Of a DNA stretch of 64,000 bases, positions 19,074 through 29,326 are shown piece after piece (the first letter of the stretch is position 1; every line of letters starts with the position of its first letter). The stretch covers positions 992,001-1,056,000 of the forward strand of contig NZ_AQXT01000002.1 of assembly GCF_000376805.1 (NCBI RefSeq), written 5' to 3'. The notes beneath the pieces are model-generated. The model was not told the origin of the DNA. It did no database searches and saw nothing but the letters and a program-made list of their open reading frames with translations. Made by a program: the position numbers and the translations under genes. The stretch is from Henriciella marina DSM 19595. GTDB lineage: Bacteria > Pseudomonadota > Alphaproteobacteria > Caulobacterales > Hyphomonadaceae.

Positions 19074-19949
19074 CTAGAGACCTCTCCAGAGGCGTTTCTT
19101 CATGCACGGGTCTGCATTTGCGCTCGAACAGGAATAGGTGGAGAGCAGAACCGTGTCCGCACGCCCGATGAGATTTTCAGCCGGAACGTAGCCGACGGAT
19201 GCCCGCACCGAGGAGACTCCCGGCGGCAATTCGCAGCCTGTCTCATCGATGACGCCCTCGGAGTCTGTCGGGCAGTGACCCGTCACGGAACGGCCGTCTT
19301 CTGAATTGTCCCGGTTGTCGCCAATGAAGAGGTAGTGGCCTTCGGGCACTTCAAAGACGGGCGTGCTGTCGAGGCTTCGGATCTGGCTTGGGCCCTGCTG
19401 CCACTGATGGGTCAGCCAGGACTTATCCCCGATGGTCTCGCGATATTCGCGGGCCGTCTCCCGGCCCCGGAAGTCGTGCGGGGTGTAGGAGATCCGCCTG
19501 ATGAAGTCGCGCTCGATCGGCTCTCCATTCAGGAACAGCTGCTCATTGATCATCTGCACGAGGTCACCCGGTAGACCGATGATCCTTTTGATCATCACCC
19601 GGTCGGTGTGGGGATGCATGAAGACAGCGACATCGCCGCGCTCTGGCTTGCTGCCAAACACCCGTCCCTCGCCATCGGGGATGAGGCGCCAGGCACCCCA
19701 GGGCAGGCTGTAGCGGCTATAGCCATATGCGAACTTGTTGACCGCCACACGGTCGCCAACCTGAAGGTTTGGCACCATGCTTTCGGACGGGATAACGCGC
19801 TGTTCGTAGATAAGGAATGAGAAGATATAGAAAGCCGGGATGAAGATGAGCAGCGTAACGGCCCATTCCCTGAGCTCGTGGAGCACTTTCTCCTTCAACG
19901 TCCGATTTTCCTCGGGCGAAGATTCAGCGATTTCCGACGAGTTGCTCAT
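19074..19949 (-). CDS. lepB: Signal peptidase I
   Basis: LepB (291 aa) removes Sec and Tat signal peptides at the periplasmic face of the inner membrane. A cytoplasmic N terminus leads into one membrane segment (about 29-48), then the catalytic serine in PSESM (Ser57), the general-base lysine in VMIKRIIGLPGD (Lys121) and the family box GDNRDNSEDGR. Two cysteines in the late insertion (GHCPTDSEGVIDETGC) may form a disulfide. It is not next to rnc or lepA as in many bacteria. It may be co-transcribed with the downstream GNAT gene. Confidence 0.96.
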   Translation of the reverse strand: MSNSSEIAESSPEENRTLKEKVLHELREWAVTLLIFIPAFYIFSFLIYEQRVIPSESMVPNLQVGDRVAVNKFAYGYSRYSLPWGAWRLIPDGEGRVFGSKPERGDVAVFMHPHTDRVMIKRIIGLPGDLVQMINEQLFLNGEPIERDFIRRISYTPHDFRGRETAREYRETIGDKSWLTHQWQQGPSQIRSLDSTPVFEVPEGHYLFIGDNRDNSEDGRSVTGHCPTDSEGVIDETGCELPPGVSSVRASVGYVPAENLIGRADTVLLSTYSCSSANADPCMKKRLWRGL

Positions 19950-20131
19950 GTCAGGCCGATACTGATTCCTTGCAGCGGGCGCAGGGCGTCCAGCTGTAAA
20001 ACACTGTTTGGCCGGACCCTTAAGGGATGCGGTCAGCCAAGGCTTTGAGCGTCCGCGCCGCTCTGGTCAAGTAGATGATGGCCCGCGCCTGCGATTCATT
20101 CGCGGCTGTTGCGACACCGCCGCGTGCAGGC

Positions 20132-21199
20132 TCAAACGCCTCGATACCAGTCCACACCATCGCTATCTCGCTCAACCACGGCGTGGCCTTCGGCAATCAG
20201 ATAGTTGAGATGCGCAATTGCCTCACCTGTTGCGAGGGAGAGAGAGTCGTCGCCGATCTTCCGGCCGAACAGAGCTGGAAACGTGTCAACGACACGGCGT
20301 GGTCCTTCTCCCAGACGCTGAGCGAGACGCCGCAGCCCAACATCATGGCCGCGCACCAGATGATCGAGACGCTTATGCGCCCCGCGAAACGGCGTATTGT
20401 GCGCTGGAAGCACCAGAACATCGTCAGCGACGGCTTCCTTCAGCCGCGCGCAGCTATCCAGCCAGTCCTTCAGCGGATTTGCCTTCGGCTCGGTTGGATG
20501 GACCGACACGTTGGAGGAGATACGCGGCAGAAGCTGGTCGCCGGAAATCATGACATTCTCGGCTTCACAATAGAGGCAGGCATGCTCGGGGGAGTGCCCA
20601 TTGCCCATGACGATCTGCCAGTCGCGTCCGCCCAGCCTGATCGTCTCTCCGCTGCCGAGCCTGCGATAGGCATCCGGCATCTGGCTGACGCCCTTACCGA
20701 AACGCCCGAAGCGGCTGCGATAGGTGTCGATCTGTTCAGCGGTCCAGCCTGCAGCGATATAAAAGTCGATGCCCGCGGCGGGGGCCTCGCGGCCTGTATC
20801 TGCGACCAGCATGCGGCAGGAAATATACTCCAGCTGGCTCATCCATAGCTCTGCGCCTGGGAATTTACGCGTCAGCCAGCCAGCATTGCCTACATGATCT
20901 GGATGCATGTGCGTGACGATCACGCGCCAGACGGGTCGGCCGCCCAGCTTTTCCTCGAAAATCTTGCGCCAGGCGTCTTTCGTTTCTGGCAGTGGCATAC
21001 CGGTATCAACGATCGTCCAGCCTTTTTCGCCGTCATCGATCAGCCAGAGATTGATCCATTCGAGCGCGAATGGCAGGCGCATTCGAAGCCAGTGCAGCCC
21101 CCGTATGATTTCCGTGGTCTCGCCCTGCTCCGGGGTCTGCTCATCGAAGGGGTAAATCAGGCCGGGCTTTGCCGGGGTCTTTGTCTGTAATCCATCCAT
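20132..21199 (-). CDS. MBL-fold metallo-hydrolase
   Basis: A 355-residue metallo-beta-lactamase-fold hydrolase with the metal-binding signature THMHPDH (about 108-114). Additional ligands are the His in NGHSPEH and the His near the C terminus in LPAHNTPF, typical of glyoxalase II-like and LACTB2-like enzymes, followed by a helical C-terminal domain. The frame is open to 21259 but would overlap sdaA; ATG 21199 is the sensible start. It follows the sdaA stop codon by 53 bases on the same strand. The substrate is unknown. Confidence 0.88.
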   Translation of the reverse strand: MDGLQTKTPAKPGLIYPFDEQTPEQGETTEIIRGLHWLRMRLPFALEWINLWLIDDGEKGWTIVDTGMPLPETKDAWRKIFEEKLGGRPVWRVIVTHMHPDHVGNAGWLTRKFPGAELWMSQLEYISCRMLVADTGREAPAAGIDFYIAAGWTAEQIDTYRSRFGRFGKGVSQMPDAYRRLGSGETIRLGGRDWQIVMGNGHSPEHACLYCEAENVMISGDQLLPRISSNVSVHPTEPKANPLKDWLDSCARLKEAVADDVLVLPAHNTPFRGAHKRLDHLVRGHDVGLRRLAQRLGEGPRRVVDTFPALFGRKIGDDSLSLATGEAIAHLNYLIAEGHAVVERDSDGVDWYRGV

Positions 21200-21252
21200 G
21201 GCGTCAGCCTGCCATGATTGGGGAGCGCGACCAATCGGTGACGGCGGGGAAG

Positions 21253-22632
21253 TCAGCACGCAATGACATTGACGGCGAGGCCGCCCGTGCTGGTTTCCTT
21301 GTATTTGTTCGACATGTCGTTGCCGGTCTGACGCATCGTCTCGATGACCTGGTCCAAGCTGACCTTGTGCTGGCCCGTGCCCTGAAGGGCGAGCCGCGCC
21401 GCATTTGCCGCTTTTACAGCCCCGAAGGCGTTGCGCTCAATACATGGGATCTGAACGAGGCCGCCGACAGGGTCGCAGGTGAGGCCAAGATTGTGCTCCA
21501 TGCCGATCTCGGCGGCGACACAGACAGTATCGGCGTCGGCGCCCCATACGGCAGCAAGCCCGCCAGCGGCCATCGAGCAGGCGACGCCCACCTCGCCCTG
21601 ACAGCCCATCTCGGCCCCGGAAATCGATGCGCGCTGCTTGTAGAGAAGACCGATGCCACCGGCCGTCAGCAGGAAACGGCGCGCCTTGTCGGGGTTCAGC
21701 TTGTCATCATCGCAGCAATAATGGCGCATGACGGACGGAAGGACGCCGGCCGCGCCATTTGTCGGCGATGTGACGACACGCCCGCCCGCGGCATTCTCTT
21801 CATTCACGGCCATGGCATAGACATTGAGCCAGTCGAACAGCTGCTCGCGCTCATTCGAGCCTGGATTATCGACAAGACGGCGATAGAGATCTGGCGCGCG
21901 GCGTTTCACGTCAAGCCCGCCGGGAAGCGTGCCTTCAGTGCCCAGTCCGGCGCGAATGCACTCCATCATTGTCTGGGCGATTTTATCCAGTCGTTTCTGT
22001 GTCTTCTCACGCGTTCTTCGTGCATCTTCGTTGTGAAGTACGAGCTCATCGACCCGCCAGCCATGCGCCTTGCAGAGCGCGATCATTTCGGCTGCTGAAC
22101 TGAACGGGTGCGGTGCGCCGCGGGCGCTTTCGACGAGGTCACCCTGAGCTGGCTTTTCAAGTTGCTTTCGCGAGGCAATGAAGCCGCCGCCTGTCGAGTA
22201 ATACTCCCGGCTGTAGGGCTCTTTACCTGACCCGTCATGGAGCGTCAGGACCATGCCATTGGGATGCAGGTCCGGGACGATGTCTGTGCAGAACTGGAGG
22301 TCCTTGAGCGGATTGAGCGCAATCTCGGGACCGCCGTCGAGCTGTATCGTCTTTGTCTGCACGATCTGCCTGAAGCGGGTTTCGGCCTCTACCGGGTCGG
22401 CCGTCTCTGGCTGCATCCCCACAAGGCCCAGTATAACCGCCTTGTCTGTGCCGTGCCCCACCCCTGTCAGAGCAAGCGAGCCCTGAAGCGCGACCTCTAT
22501 ACGCGTTGCGCCATCCAGCCTGCCTGCCCGGTCAGCTTCCTGAAGAAAGCGCCGCGCGATCCGCATCGGGCCCACCGTGTGTGAGCTGGAGGGGCCGAGG
22601 CCGATACGAAAAAGGTCGAGGACAGAGAGCAT
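21253..22632 (-). CDS. sdaA: L-serine ammonia-lyase (serine dehydratase)
   Basis: A single-chain, iron-sulfur L-serine dehydratase (459 aa) that converts serine to pyruvate and ammonia. It starts with the beta domain [21 protein letters not shown] and continues with the alpha domain, whose cysteines in [18 protein letters not shown] and [10 protein letters not shown] are the expected [4Fe-4S] ligands and catalytic region. The length matches SdaA. It is the first gene of a pair with the MBL hydrolase, and divergent to the amidase gene. Confidence 0.97.
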   Translation of the reverse strand: MLSVLDLFRIGLGPSSSHTVGPMRIARRFLQEADRAGRLDGATRIEVALQGSLALTGVGHGTDKAVILGLVGMQPETADPVEAETRFRQIVQTKTIQLDGGPEIALNPLKDLQFCTDIVPDLHPNGMVLTLHDGSGKEPYSREYYSTGGGFIASRKQLEKPAQGDLVESARGAPHPFSSAAEMIALCKAHGWRVDELVLHNEDARRTREKTQKRLDKIAQTMMECIRAGLGTEGTLPGGLDVKRRAPDLYRRLVDNPGSNEREQLFDWLNVYAMAVNEENAAGGRVVTSPTNGAAGVLPSVMRHYCCDDDKLNPDKARRFLLTAGGIGLLYKQRASISGAEMGCQGEVGVACSMAAGGLAAVWGADADTVCVAAEIGMEHNLGLTCDPVGGLVQIPCIERNAFGAVKAANAARLALQGTGQHKVSLDQVIETMRQTGNDMSNKYKETSTGGLAVNVIAC

Positions 22633-22759
22633 GGAGACATGGCCTGACGCATAAGGAATAGAAACGCTCTTTCGGGCTATCCCCTGCTTGCCTTCTCAGC
22701 AAGTCCGTCGCACCTTTGGATGCATATGGCCCGCCAGAGGCCGATACGGGAGGAAATCG

Positions 22760-24244
22760 ATGACCATGATGACCAGACGGCGCCTTCTGGCGACCGGGAC
22801 CTCGCTTGCGGCGCTGCTGCCCTTTGCCAATGCGTGCGCCCCCGCAGCCGTCATGCGCGCCGGAGCCGGATCTGATAATCTGGACGGCGTTGCAATGGCG
22901 CAGAAGATCGCGAGCGGCGAGACAACGTCGATCCAGCTGACCGAAGCTGCGATCGCACGGGCGGAGGCGGTAAACCCGCAGATAAATGCCCTGGCGACCA
23001 AGACCTATGATCTTGCGCGCACGCGCGCCGCGGCCAGCCCTGCAGGCGAGTTTGGCGGCGTTCCAACTGCCATCAAGGATCTCGATAACTGGAAAGGCGC
23101 GCCGACCATGTATGGCAGCCGCGCATTCCGCGGCAATCTCGCCGAGTCCGATTCGGTCCTGCCGGGCCGTTGGCGCGAGGCTGGTGTGGTGGCCATCGGT
23201 AAATCCACGACGCCTGAGATGGGCCTCACTTCATCGACAGAGCCACTTGTCACCGGCGCGACACGCAATCCCTGGGACCTTTCGAGGTCCCCGGGCGGAT
23301 CATCAGGCGGGGCTGCGGCTCTTACCTCAGCGCGCGTCGTTCCCTTCGCACATGCAAGCGATGGCGGGGGCTCGATCCGTATTCCTGCCGCCTGCTGCGG
23401 TCTTTTTGGATTGAAACCTTCACGGGGGGCGCTTGTCTCGGCGTCCAGCGGCGCGCCGGTTGAACTGAGTGTCGATCATGCTGTCACGCGCACCGTCCGA
23501 GACAGCGCCGCGCTGTTTGCGATGGCCGAAGCAGAAAGCGACCTGCCCCGCATCGGCCGTATTACTGGCCCCTCGACGCGCCGGCTCAAGATCGCTTTTG
23601 CGCCGGAGCCAGAGAATGGGGCGGCACTTGATGCGGAAACAAGAAGCGCAATCGAGCAGACAGCGACGCTCTGCCGCGAGCTTGGCCACGAGGTGGTCGA
23701 CTGGAAACTGCCAATCGATGGCAAGAAATTCCAGGACCAGTTCATCCTGTTCTGGGCGGCAGGCGCTGCCCAATTCATGCAGGACGCAGCCGCCCATACC
23801 GGCAAGCCGCCTTCCGGCGAGCTGGTCGAGCCCTGGACGCTGGGGCTCGCATCCTATTTTGCGGCGCGAGAGGGTGAGTTCGCGGAGACTGTTGCCGACC
23901 TTCAGGCCTTTTCATCCACCTATGACGGCTGGTTTGAAAATTTCGATGTCCTGCTGACACCGACCGTCTCGACACTTCCGCCAAAAATTGGCGCGCAGGC
24001 TCCAGACGGCGACTTCGAGGAAACGATGAAATCGGTGACCGATTATGTTGCCTTCACACCCTACATGAACGTGTCCGGGGCAGCCTCCATGAGCGTGCCG
24101 CTTTTCTGGTCCGAGGGCGGTCTGCCTATCGGGTCCATGTTCTCAGGCCGCCGCGGCGATGACGGATTGCTTCTGGCGCTCGCCTACGAGCTGGAAGAGG
24201 CAAGGCCGTGGATCTCGAGACGCCCGCCGCTGATCTCTGCTTGA
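22760..24244 (+). CDS. Amidase (AS family), exported by Tat
   Basis: A 494-residue amidase-signature enzyme. The catalytic triad is visible: Lys106 in TAIKDL, cis-Ser181 in SPGGSSGG, and nucleophile Ser205 in DGGGSIRIPA. The N terminus MTMMTRRRLLATGTSLAALL is a twin-arginine signal followed by an ANAC cleavage/lipobox-like site, so it is likely periplasmic and possibly lipidated. AGGA at 22751 precedes ATG 22760, which is preferred to the longer open frame from 22688. It would hydrolyse an amide in the periplasm; the substrate cannot be named. An enoyl-CoA hydratase gene follows after 31 bases. Confidence 0.92.
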   Translation: MTMMTRRRLLATGTSLAALLPFANACAPAAVMRAGAGSDNLDGVAMAQKIASGETTSIQLTEAAIARAEAVNPQINALATKTYDLARTRAAASPAGEFGGVPTAIKDLDNWKGAPTMYGSRAFRGNLAESDSVLPGRWREAGVVAIGKSTTPEMGLTSSTEPLVTGATRNPWDLSRSPGGSSGGAAALTSARVVPFAHASDGGGSIRIPAACCGLFGLKPSRGALVSASSGAPVELSVDHAVTRTVRDSAALFAMAEAESDLPRIGRITGPSTRRLKIAFAPEPENGAALDAETRSAIEQTATLCRELGHEVVDWKLPIDGKKFQDQFILFWAAGAAQFMQDAAAHTGKPPSGELVEPWTLGLASYFAAREGEFAETVADLQAFSSTYDGWFENFDVLLTPTVSTLPPKIGAQAPDGDFEETMKSVTDYVAFTPYMNVSGAASMSVPLFWSEGGLPIGSMFSGRRGDDGLLLALAYELEEARPWISRRPPLISA

Positions 24245-24275
24245 CGGGACCAGTGGAAGCTGAAACCCGTGGCCA

Positions 24276-25064
24276 ATGTCCGCAAAAGAAAAACGCCCCG
24301 TATATCTGGCAGGCTCCGGCAGTAGCGCAGAAATCGTTATCAACGCGCCTCAGAGGCGAAACGCCCTCAGCATGTCCATGTGGTCTGCGCTTCCGGTTCT
24401 GGTGCGCACCGTAGATGCGGACACGGCTGCGAAAGCCCTCATCATCCATGGAGGCGAAGGCGGTCATTTCGCGGCCGGCGTCGATATCTCGGAATTCGAG
24501 ACGATCTATGACGGCGAAGAAAAGACACGGCAGACGACAGCGATTATCTCCGAAGCCCTGGATGCGATCATAAAATGCAGGAAGCCCGTAATTGCTGCCA
24601 TTGAGGGCAGCTGTTTTGGCGCGGGAATCTCCCTGGCTGTGGCCTGCGACGTGCGCATCGCGTCTACCTCAGCCCGGTTTGGATTGCCGCCTGCCAAGCT
24701 TGGTATCGTCTATCCGCCCGCCGACCTCAGGCGGCTGTTAGAGACAATCGGCGCACCCGCGGCCAAGCGTATGCTGTTTACCGCCCGCCGGTTCACAGGC
24801 GGTGAGGCCGCACAGATGGGCCTTGTTGACGAGATCGCCGAGGAAGGCCTGACTCTGGCAGCTGCCCGGACCATGGCGGATGAAATATCCGGCAACTCAA
24901 GATGGTCGGTGCGCACGCTGAAAAAGATGATTGGCGAAATCGGATCCGGTGTGCCGGACGGAGACCTGCTCCATCACATGGTTGAAGGCGCTGCCGGAGA
25001 AGATTTCCGGGAGGGCTATTCAGCCTTTCTCGAAAAGCGCAAAGCCAGCTTCCCGTCAGGTTAG
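24276..25064 (+). CDS. Enoyl-CoA hydratase/isomerase family protein
   Basis: A 262-residue crotonase-superfamily enzyme. The oxyanion-hole segments are GGHFAAGVDISEF (about 64-76) and GSCFGAGISLAVACD (about 110-124); the SARFGLPPAKLGIVYP region carries the family's second active-site stretch. One of the two usual catalytic glutamates is not obvious (positions read as Ala/Pro around LGIVYPPADL), so the reaction could be hydration or isomerisation. It lies just downstream of the Tat amidase and may be co-transcribed with it. Substrate unknown. Confidence 0.87.
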   Translation: MSAKEKRPVYLAGSGSSAEIVINAPQRRNALSMSMWSALPVLVRTVDADTAAKALIIHGGEGGHFAAGVDISEFETIYDGEEKTRQTTAIISEALDAIIKCRKPVIAAIEGSCFGAGISLAVACDVRIASTSARFGLPPAKLGIVYPPADLRRLLETIGAPAAKRMLFTARRFTGGEAAQMGLVDEIAEEGLTLAAARTMADEISGNSRWSVRTLKKMIGEIGSGVPDGDLLHHMVEGAAGEDFREGYSAFLEKRKASFPSG

Positions 25065-25310
25065 CCAACCACGCGGTCGACCAATTGCGTGACCGGCAGC
25101 CGAATTGCTGCAATGCAAACGCTGGTCCTCGCCCAAATGGGGCGTGATGCACAAAATCCTCACTTTCCAACTATTTCTGCATAGCGCTGAGTTGCCCCAT
25201 TGAGCTTATGCCACGGCTCATTCTAAGCGGTGCTGCGCTGCGATCTCTAATAATTATTGGGATTTCGGCGATCTGGAAAGAACAATAAGTCTTTTGGGAG
25301 ACCCATCGTA

Positions 25311-27653
25311 ATGCATTGCAGCAAATTCCTCCTCGCTGGCGTGGCTTCTGCAGCCATTTTCGCTCAACTTCCTGCGCTGGCGCAGGACGCATCCGACAGC
25401 GACCGCGAGTCCGCCGTTGACCGCGTTCTTCAGAAAGTAACCGTTTCTGCGACCAAAAAACAGAATGTCGAGGACGTCCAGGACGTGCCGGTATCTGTGA
25501 CGGCTTTTAACGCTGACACGCTCGACGCGCTCAACGTGACGACGCTGGAAAGCCTGTCCTACACCACACCTAACGTTTCGCTCGACGACGTTGGCACTGC
25601 GCGCGGCACGGCAAACTTCGCCATCCGCGGTCTTGGCGTGAACTCCTCCATTCCGTCGATCGACCCTGCAGTCGGCGTGTTCATTGACGGGGTTTATCTC
25701 GGCGTGAACAGTGGCGTTGTGGTCGACCTGTTCGATCTCGAAAGCGTTGAAGTCCTTCGCGGCCCGCAAGGCCTGCTTTTCGGTCGCAACACGACCGGCG
25801 GCGCCCTGGTGGTCAACACCGGCAACCCGACTGACGAGTTCAGCTACAAGGCACAGGCAACCTTTGACGGCCCGATCGACGATGATCGCGGCGGCCTCAA
25901 CTCCACCGTCCAGGGCACCGTTTCCGGTCCGCTCATCGATGGCGTTCTCAACGGCAAGCTCGGCGCTTATTACAACACCGATGCCGGCTATTTCAAAAAT
26001 CTGAACGATGGCGACAATCACGGCGAAGCCCAGGTCGCGATCTATCGCGCCGCACTCGAGTGGTTTGCAACTGACCGCCTGACCGTTCTTGCGAAGGGTG
26101 AGTTTACCGACAGCCGCGTCGATGGCCCATCTGGCCAGAACCGGTCCTACTTCGACCGCGACAGCTTTGATTTCTCCATCAACAGCCCGGGCACGGGCGA
26201 TGCCGAAACCATCTTCGGTTCAATTCGTGCCGACTATGATGTCGACTTTGGTAATGGCCGGATCACCAATATCCTCGGCTATCGCGAGTATGATTCGCTC
26301 AGCACAGGCAGCGACATTGACGCAACCCCGTTCACCCTGTTCCATTCGGAAGCAGAGTTCGTTCAGGAGCAGGTTTCCAACGAGCTTCGCTATGCTGGCA
26401 CATTCGGCAAAACGGATCTCACGACCGGCCTCTACTACTTCAACCAGACGCTCGACTACACCGAGGTCCGCAACCTGCCAACGACGCGTCCGGCCCCGCT
26501 TCCAGCGAGCATTCCGTGGATCTTCTACGGCGGCGGTTCGCAGGACCACACGGTCTATGGCGCCTTCGCAAACGTCGACTATTCGATCACGCCTGACCTG
26601 ATCGCGACCGTCGGCCTGCGTTATTCGAAAGAAGAAAAAGACGCGGACATCACCTTTATCCGTCCGCGCTTTGAGTGTTCGGTCGCTGAAGGTACATGCC
26701 CAACCACCGGCTTCAACCAGCTGCTGGGTGCCATTGGTGCGCAAGAGCCAAACGGCTTCTCCGACGGCGATGAGTGGTCCAACTGGACACCGAAGCTTGG
26801 CCTGCAATACTTCTGGTCGGACAACTTCCAGACCTATGGCTATTACACCAAAGGCTTCCGTTCGGGTGGCTACAACTTCCGCATCACGGACGTTGCTGTG
26901 TTCCTCGGTCAGATCCTGCCTGCAACAGGCGGCGAGCCCGGCTTTGACGAGGAAGAAGTCGACGCCTTCGAAATCGGCTTCAAGTCAGGCAGCGAAGACG
27001 GCCGTATCCAGCTCAATGGTGCAGCCTTCCTGACCAAGATCTCCGACATGCAGCGTGAAGTGAACACCGCTGGACCTTCCGGCGTCGTTCAGAACATCCT
27101 CAACACGGCCGATGCGACCATCACCGGCATCGAAATCGAAGGCCGTGTCGCGGTCACCGACAACTTCCTGCTGAACTTCAATGCAGGCATGATCGATGCC
27201 GAGTATGACGATGTCCGTTTCGACATCTCCGGCGATACGGTTGTGAACGGTCTAGACGAGCGGCTCGACCTGCCGCGCGTTCCACCGCTCACCTATGGCG
27301 TTGGCGCAATCTATGACATCGACCTTGGTGACTCGGGTGCCATTATCACCACCGCGAATTACCAGTTCCGTGATCGCATTGCCTACACCGACAGCAACTT
27401 CGGCTGGATCCAGGATGCGCATCAGCTGTCTGCCAACATCAGCTGGGAAACGCCTTATGACGGCTTCACTGTCTCGGTGTTCGGTGACAACCTCCTGGAC
27501 AATGTCCAGGCCGGTAACGACACGCAGCTGCCTTTCCCAGGTCCGCTGTCGAACGGTGTCCAGACGCCTTACCAGCCCCTTCCAGGTGGCGGCACATTCT
27601 CGCCGCTCAAGAAGGGCCGTCTGGTCGGTGTCGAGTTCACGCTGCGCCGCTAG
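25311..27653 (+). CDS. TonB-dependent outer-membrane receptor
   Basis: A 780-residue TonB-dependent transporter. The signal peptide MHCSKFLLAGVASAAIFAQL ends at ALA-Q; a TonB-box-like QKVTVSATKK follows, then the plug domain (PVSVTAFNADTLD; FAIRGLG; PAVGVFIDGVYLG; EVLRGPQGLLFGRNTTGG) and a beta barrel of about 22 strands ending VGVEFTLRR. GGGAG precedes ATG 25311, preferred to a longer frame from 25257. Such proteins are abundant in Hyphomonadaceae and Sphingomonads and import siderophores or carbon compounds; the ligand is unknown. It ends with a strong terminator. Confidence 0.95.
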   Translation: MHCSKFLLAGVASAAIFAQLPALAQDASDSDRESAVDRVLQKVTVSATKKQNVEDVQDVPVSVTAFNADTLDALNVTTLESLSYTTPNVSLDDVGTARGTANFAIRGLGVNSSIPSIDPAVGVFIDGVYLGVNSGVVVDLFDLESVEVLRGPQGLLFGRNTTGGALVVNTGNPTDEFSYKAQATFDGPIDDDRGGLNSTVQGTVSGPLIDGVLNGKLGAYYNTDAGYFKNLNDGDNHGEAQVAIYRAALEWFATDRLTVLAKGEFTDSRVDGPSGQNRSYFDRDSFDFSINSPGTGDAETIFGSIRADYDVDFGNGRITNILGYREYDSLSTGSDIDATPFTLFHSEAEFVQEQVSNELRYAGTFGKTDLTTGLYYFNQTLDYTEVRNLPTTRPAPLPASIPWIFYGGGSQDHTVYGAFANVDYSITPDLIATVGLRYSKEEKDADITFIRPRFECSVAEGTCPTTGFNQLLGAIGAQEPNGFSDGDEWSNWTPKLGLQYFWSDNFQTYGYYTKGFRSGGYNFRITDVAVFLGQILPATGGEPGFDEEEVDAFEIGFKSGSEDGRIQLNGAAFLTKISDMQREVNTAGPSGVVQNILNTADATITGIEIEGRVAVTDNFLLNFNAGMIDAEYDDVRFDISGDTVVNGLDERLDLPRVPPLTYGVGAIYDIDLGDSGAIITTANYQFRDRIAYTDSNFGWIQDAHQLSANISWETPYDGFTVSVFGDNLLDNVQAGNDTQLPFPGPLSNGVQTPYQPLPGGGTFSPLKKGRLVGVEFTLRR

Positions 27654-27687
27654 GCCTCGTGTGACATCCATCTAAGCTCAATGAAGA

Positions 27688-27717
27688 GGGCGGCAGCGAA
27701 AGCTTGCCGCCCTTTTT
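27688..27717 (+). terminator. Terminator after TonB receptor
   Basis: Stem GGGCGGCA / TGCCGCCC with a 9-base loop, then TTTTT, 34 bases after the receptor stop codon. Confidence 0.9.
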
Positions 27718-27739
27718 GTTTGCAAGGGCTTCATGCGTC

Positions 27740-29158
27740 CTAGCGGAAGACCAGTTCGATATTCTCGAAGGCGCCTCGAGCATGGTCTTTGGCAAATAAT
27801 TTGTGATCGCGCTTCAGGCGGTCGGCTGCCTCTTCGGTGTAACCGACCATGTCATCAATGAAGAGCTTGCGCGGATGTGCTGCCTGCAGGATGGCCGGTT
27901 CGACGTCATAGTCGAGCTGACCGATATCATCTGAGCGTGCATGAGCCTGCGCGAGTGCTGCCCCGCAGACCTTGGCGTATTTCTTCCAGGTCTTGGTCGA
28001 TAGGTCATTCATGTCGATATCATCGCGGAACGGCGCCCGTTCCCGGCTCATGAAGCTGTCCCCATCGATCTCCACAGCGCCGTAGAAAATGTCGCCATGC
28101 GCAAGCTGGACCTGCTGCCCGTGCGCGATGCGGTCTGCCTTGTCGCCGGCATTGAAATCCACGGGCGGGGTCAGACCTTCAAGCGCAGACTGGCGGGCGC
28201 GCTTGAACTCGATGATGATGTCGTCGCTCGCGTCCTTTGAGGGGCCCTCGATCAGCACATAATAGCGCGGCAGTCCCAGCGATGCGGTACCCTGACCGTG
28301 ACGGACGCACACATCCTTGACCTTGAGTTCGCCGGCCCGATCCGGCACGTCGATACCCTTGGATCTGGCAAGGTCATTGATGGCTTTCTGGAACTTGTCT
28401 TTCTCCTTGGACATGGGCTGCAGTTCATCGGATGCCTTGAAGCCGCGCCCACTGGGCTTCAGATAATCCTCACGCAGCCAGTCGCGGCGATCTTCCCACG
28501 CCTCTTCGAAGAGCCGCTGGATGACCTTCGGCGAATTGTCGAGCCGGAAGGCGTCCTGCTGTTCATTCTCATATTTGGCATAGGTCTGCATGGCGTTGAG
28601 ATAGCCTTTGACGAATTTCGCCACGACGTTGCGCCGCTTTCTGCGCTTCATGCCGGCAACCATCTCGGTCGCGACCCAGAAACCGACGGCGCCGCGTTTG
28701 ATATCCCAGGTGAAAGGCGCGTAAATGGTTTCGTCGAAATCGTTGACGCCGAAGATCGGCGCGCCATTCTCGTCTGGCATGATCCCGAAATTCTGCGGAT
28801 GCACATCGCCGAGCGCAATCACGGTTGGCATCTGGCTGTCTTCACCGACCATGTCGCGATAGAACAGAAGCGCCGTTCCGCGAAAGAATTTGAAATAGTC
28901 TTGGGATAGGATGTCAAACTTGTTGGCCGCCCCGGACGACCGGTTCTCGATGCGCGCGGCGTGGTCTTCTCTCAATGTAGAGCGCACATGCATGCGCCGG
29001 GCATGGCCCGTCAGGAAACGCGGCGGAACGACTTGCCCGCCAGCAGCGATCGTTTCGGCAAGCTGTCTGTAGTGCTCGACCTTGCCTTCGGCTTTCTCTG
29101 TCGGATGTAATTCCTTTTTCGGATCAGAACTGACCAGCTTCTCATTTTCTTCAGCCAA
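27740..29158 (-). CDS. DUF2252 family protein
   Basis: A 472-residue protein of the DUF2252 family, which is distantly related to kinase-like folds. Typical blocks are FFRGTALLFYRDM (near 90), the GDVHPQNFGIM segment with the conserved His and Asn, and FDVNDFDE-like GVNDFDETI. The open frame runs upstream to 30187 but overlaps the divergent MDR oxidoreductase gene; no ATG fits, and TTG at 29158, preceded by GGAGG at 5 bases, is the best start. The family's biochemical activity is not established. A phosphotransferase role is inferred only from its similarity in layout (GDxHxxN, DFD). Confidence 0.88.
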   Translation of the reverse strand: MAEENEKLVSSDPKKELHPTEKAEGKVEHYRQLAETIAAGGQVVPPRFLTGHARRMHVRSTLREDHAARIENRSSGAANKFDILSQDYFKFFRGTALLFYRDMVGEDSQMPTVIALGDVHPQNFGIMPDENGAPIFGVNDFDETIYAPFTWDIKRGAVGFWVATEMVAGMKRRKRRNVVAKFVKGYLNAMQTYAKYENEQQDAFRLDNSPKVIQRLFEEAWEDRRDWLREDYLKPSGRGFKASDELQPMSKEKDKFQKAINDLARSKGIDVPDRAGELKVKDVCVRHGQGTASLGLPRYYVLIEGPSKDASDDIIIEFKRARQSALEGLTPPVDFNAGDKADRIAHGQQVQLAHGDIFYGAVEIDGDSFMSRERAPFRDDIDMNDLSTKTWKKYAKVCGAALAQAHARSDDIGQLDYDVEPAILQAAHPRKLFIDDMVGYTEEAADRLKRDHKLFAKDHARGAFENIELVFR

Positions 29159-29326
29159 ACCCGCCTCCAGATCTCTTATCAATGAGACGTAAAAACGCGT
29201 CCGACCCCCCGTAGGTTGCCTGCGACCGGTTCTTACCCCCGTGTGATCTTTCGAAATCACTTGGCTTTCGCAGGGGCAGTGATGCTTTGCGGTTGCACAA
29301 ATCCAAAACCCAAAGGGAGTGCCTAA

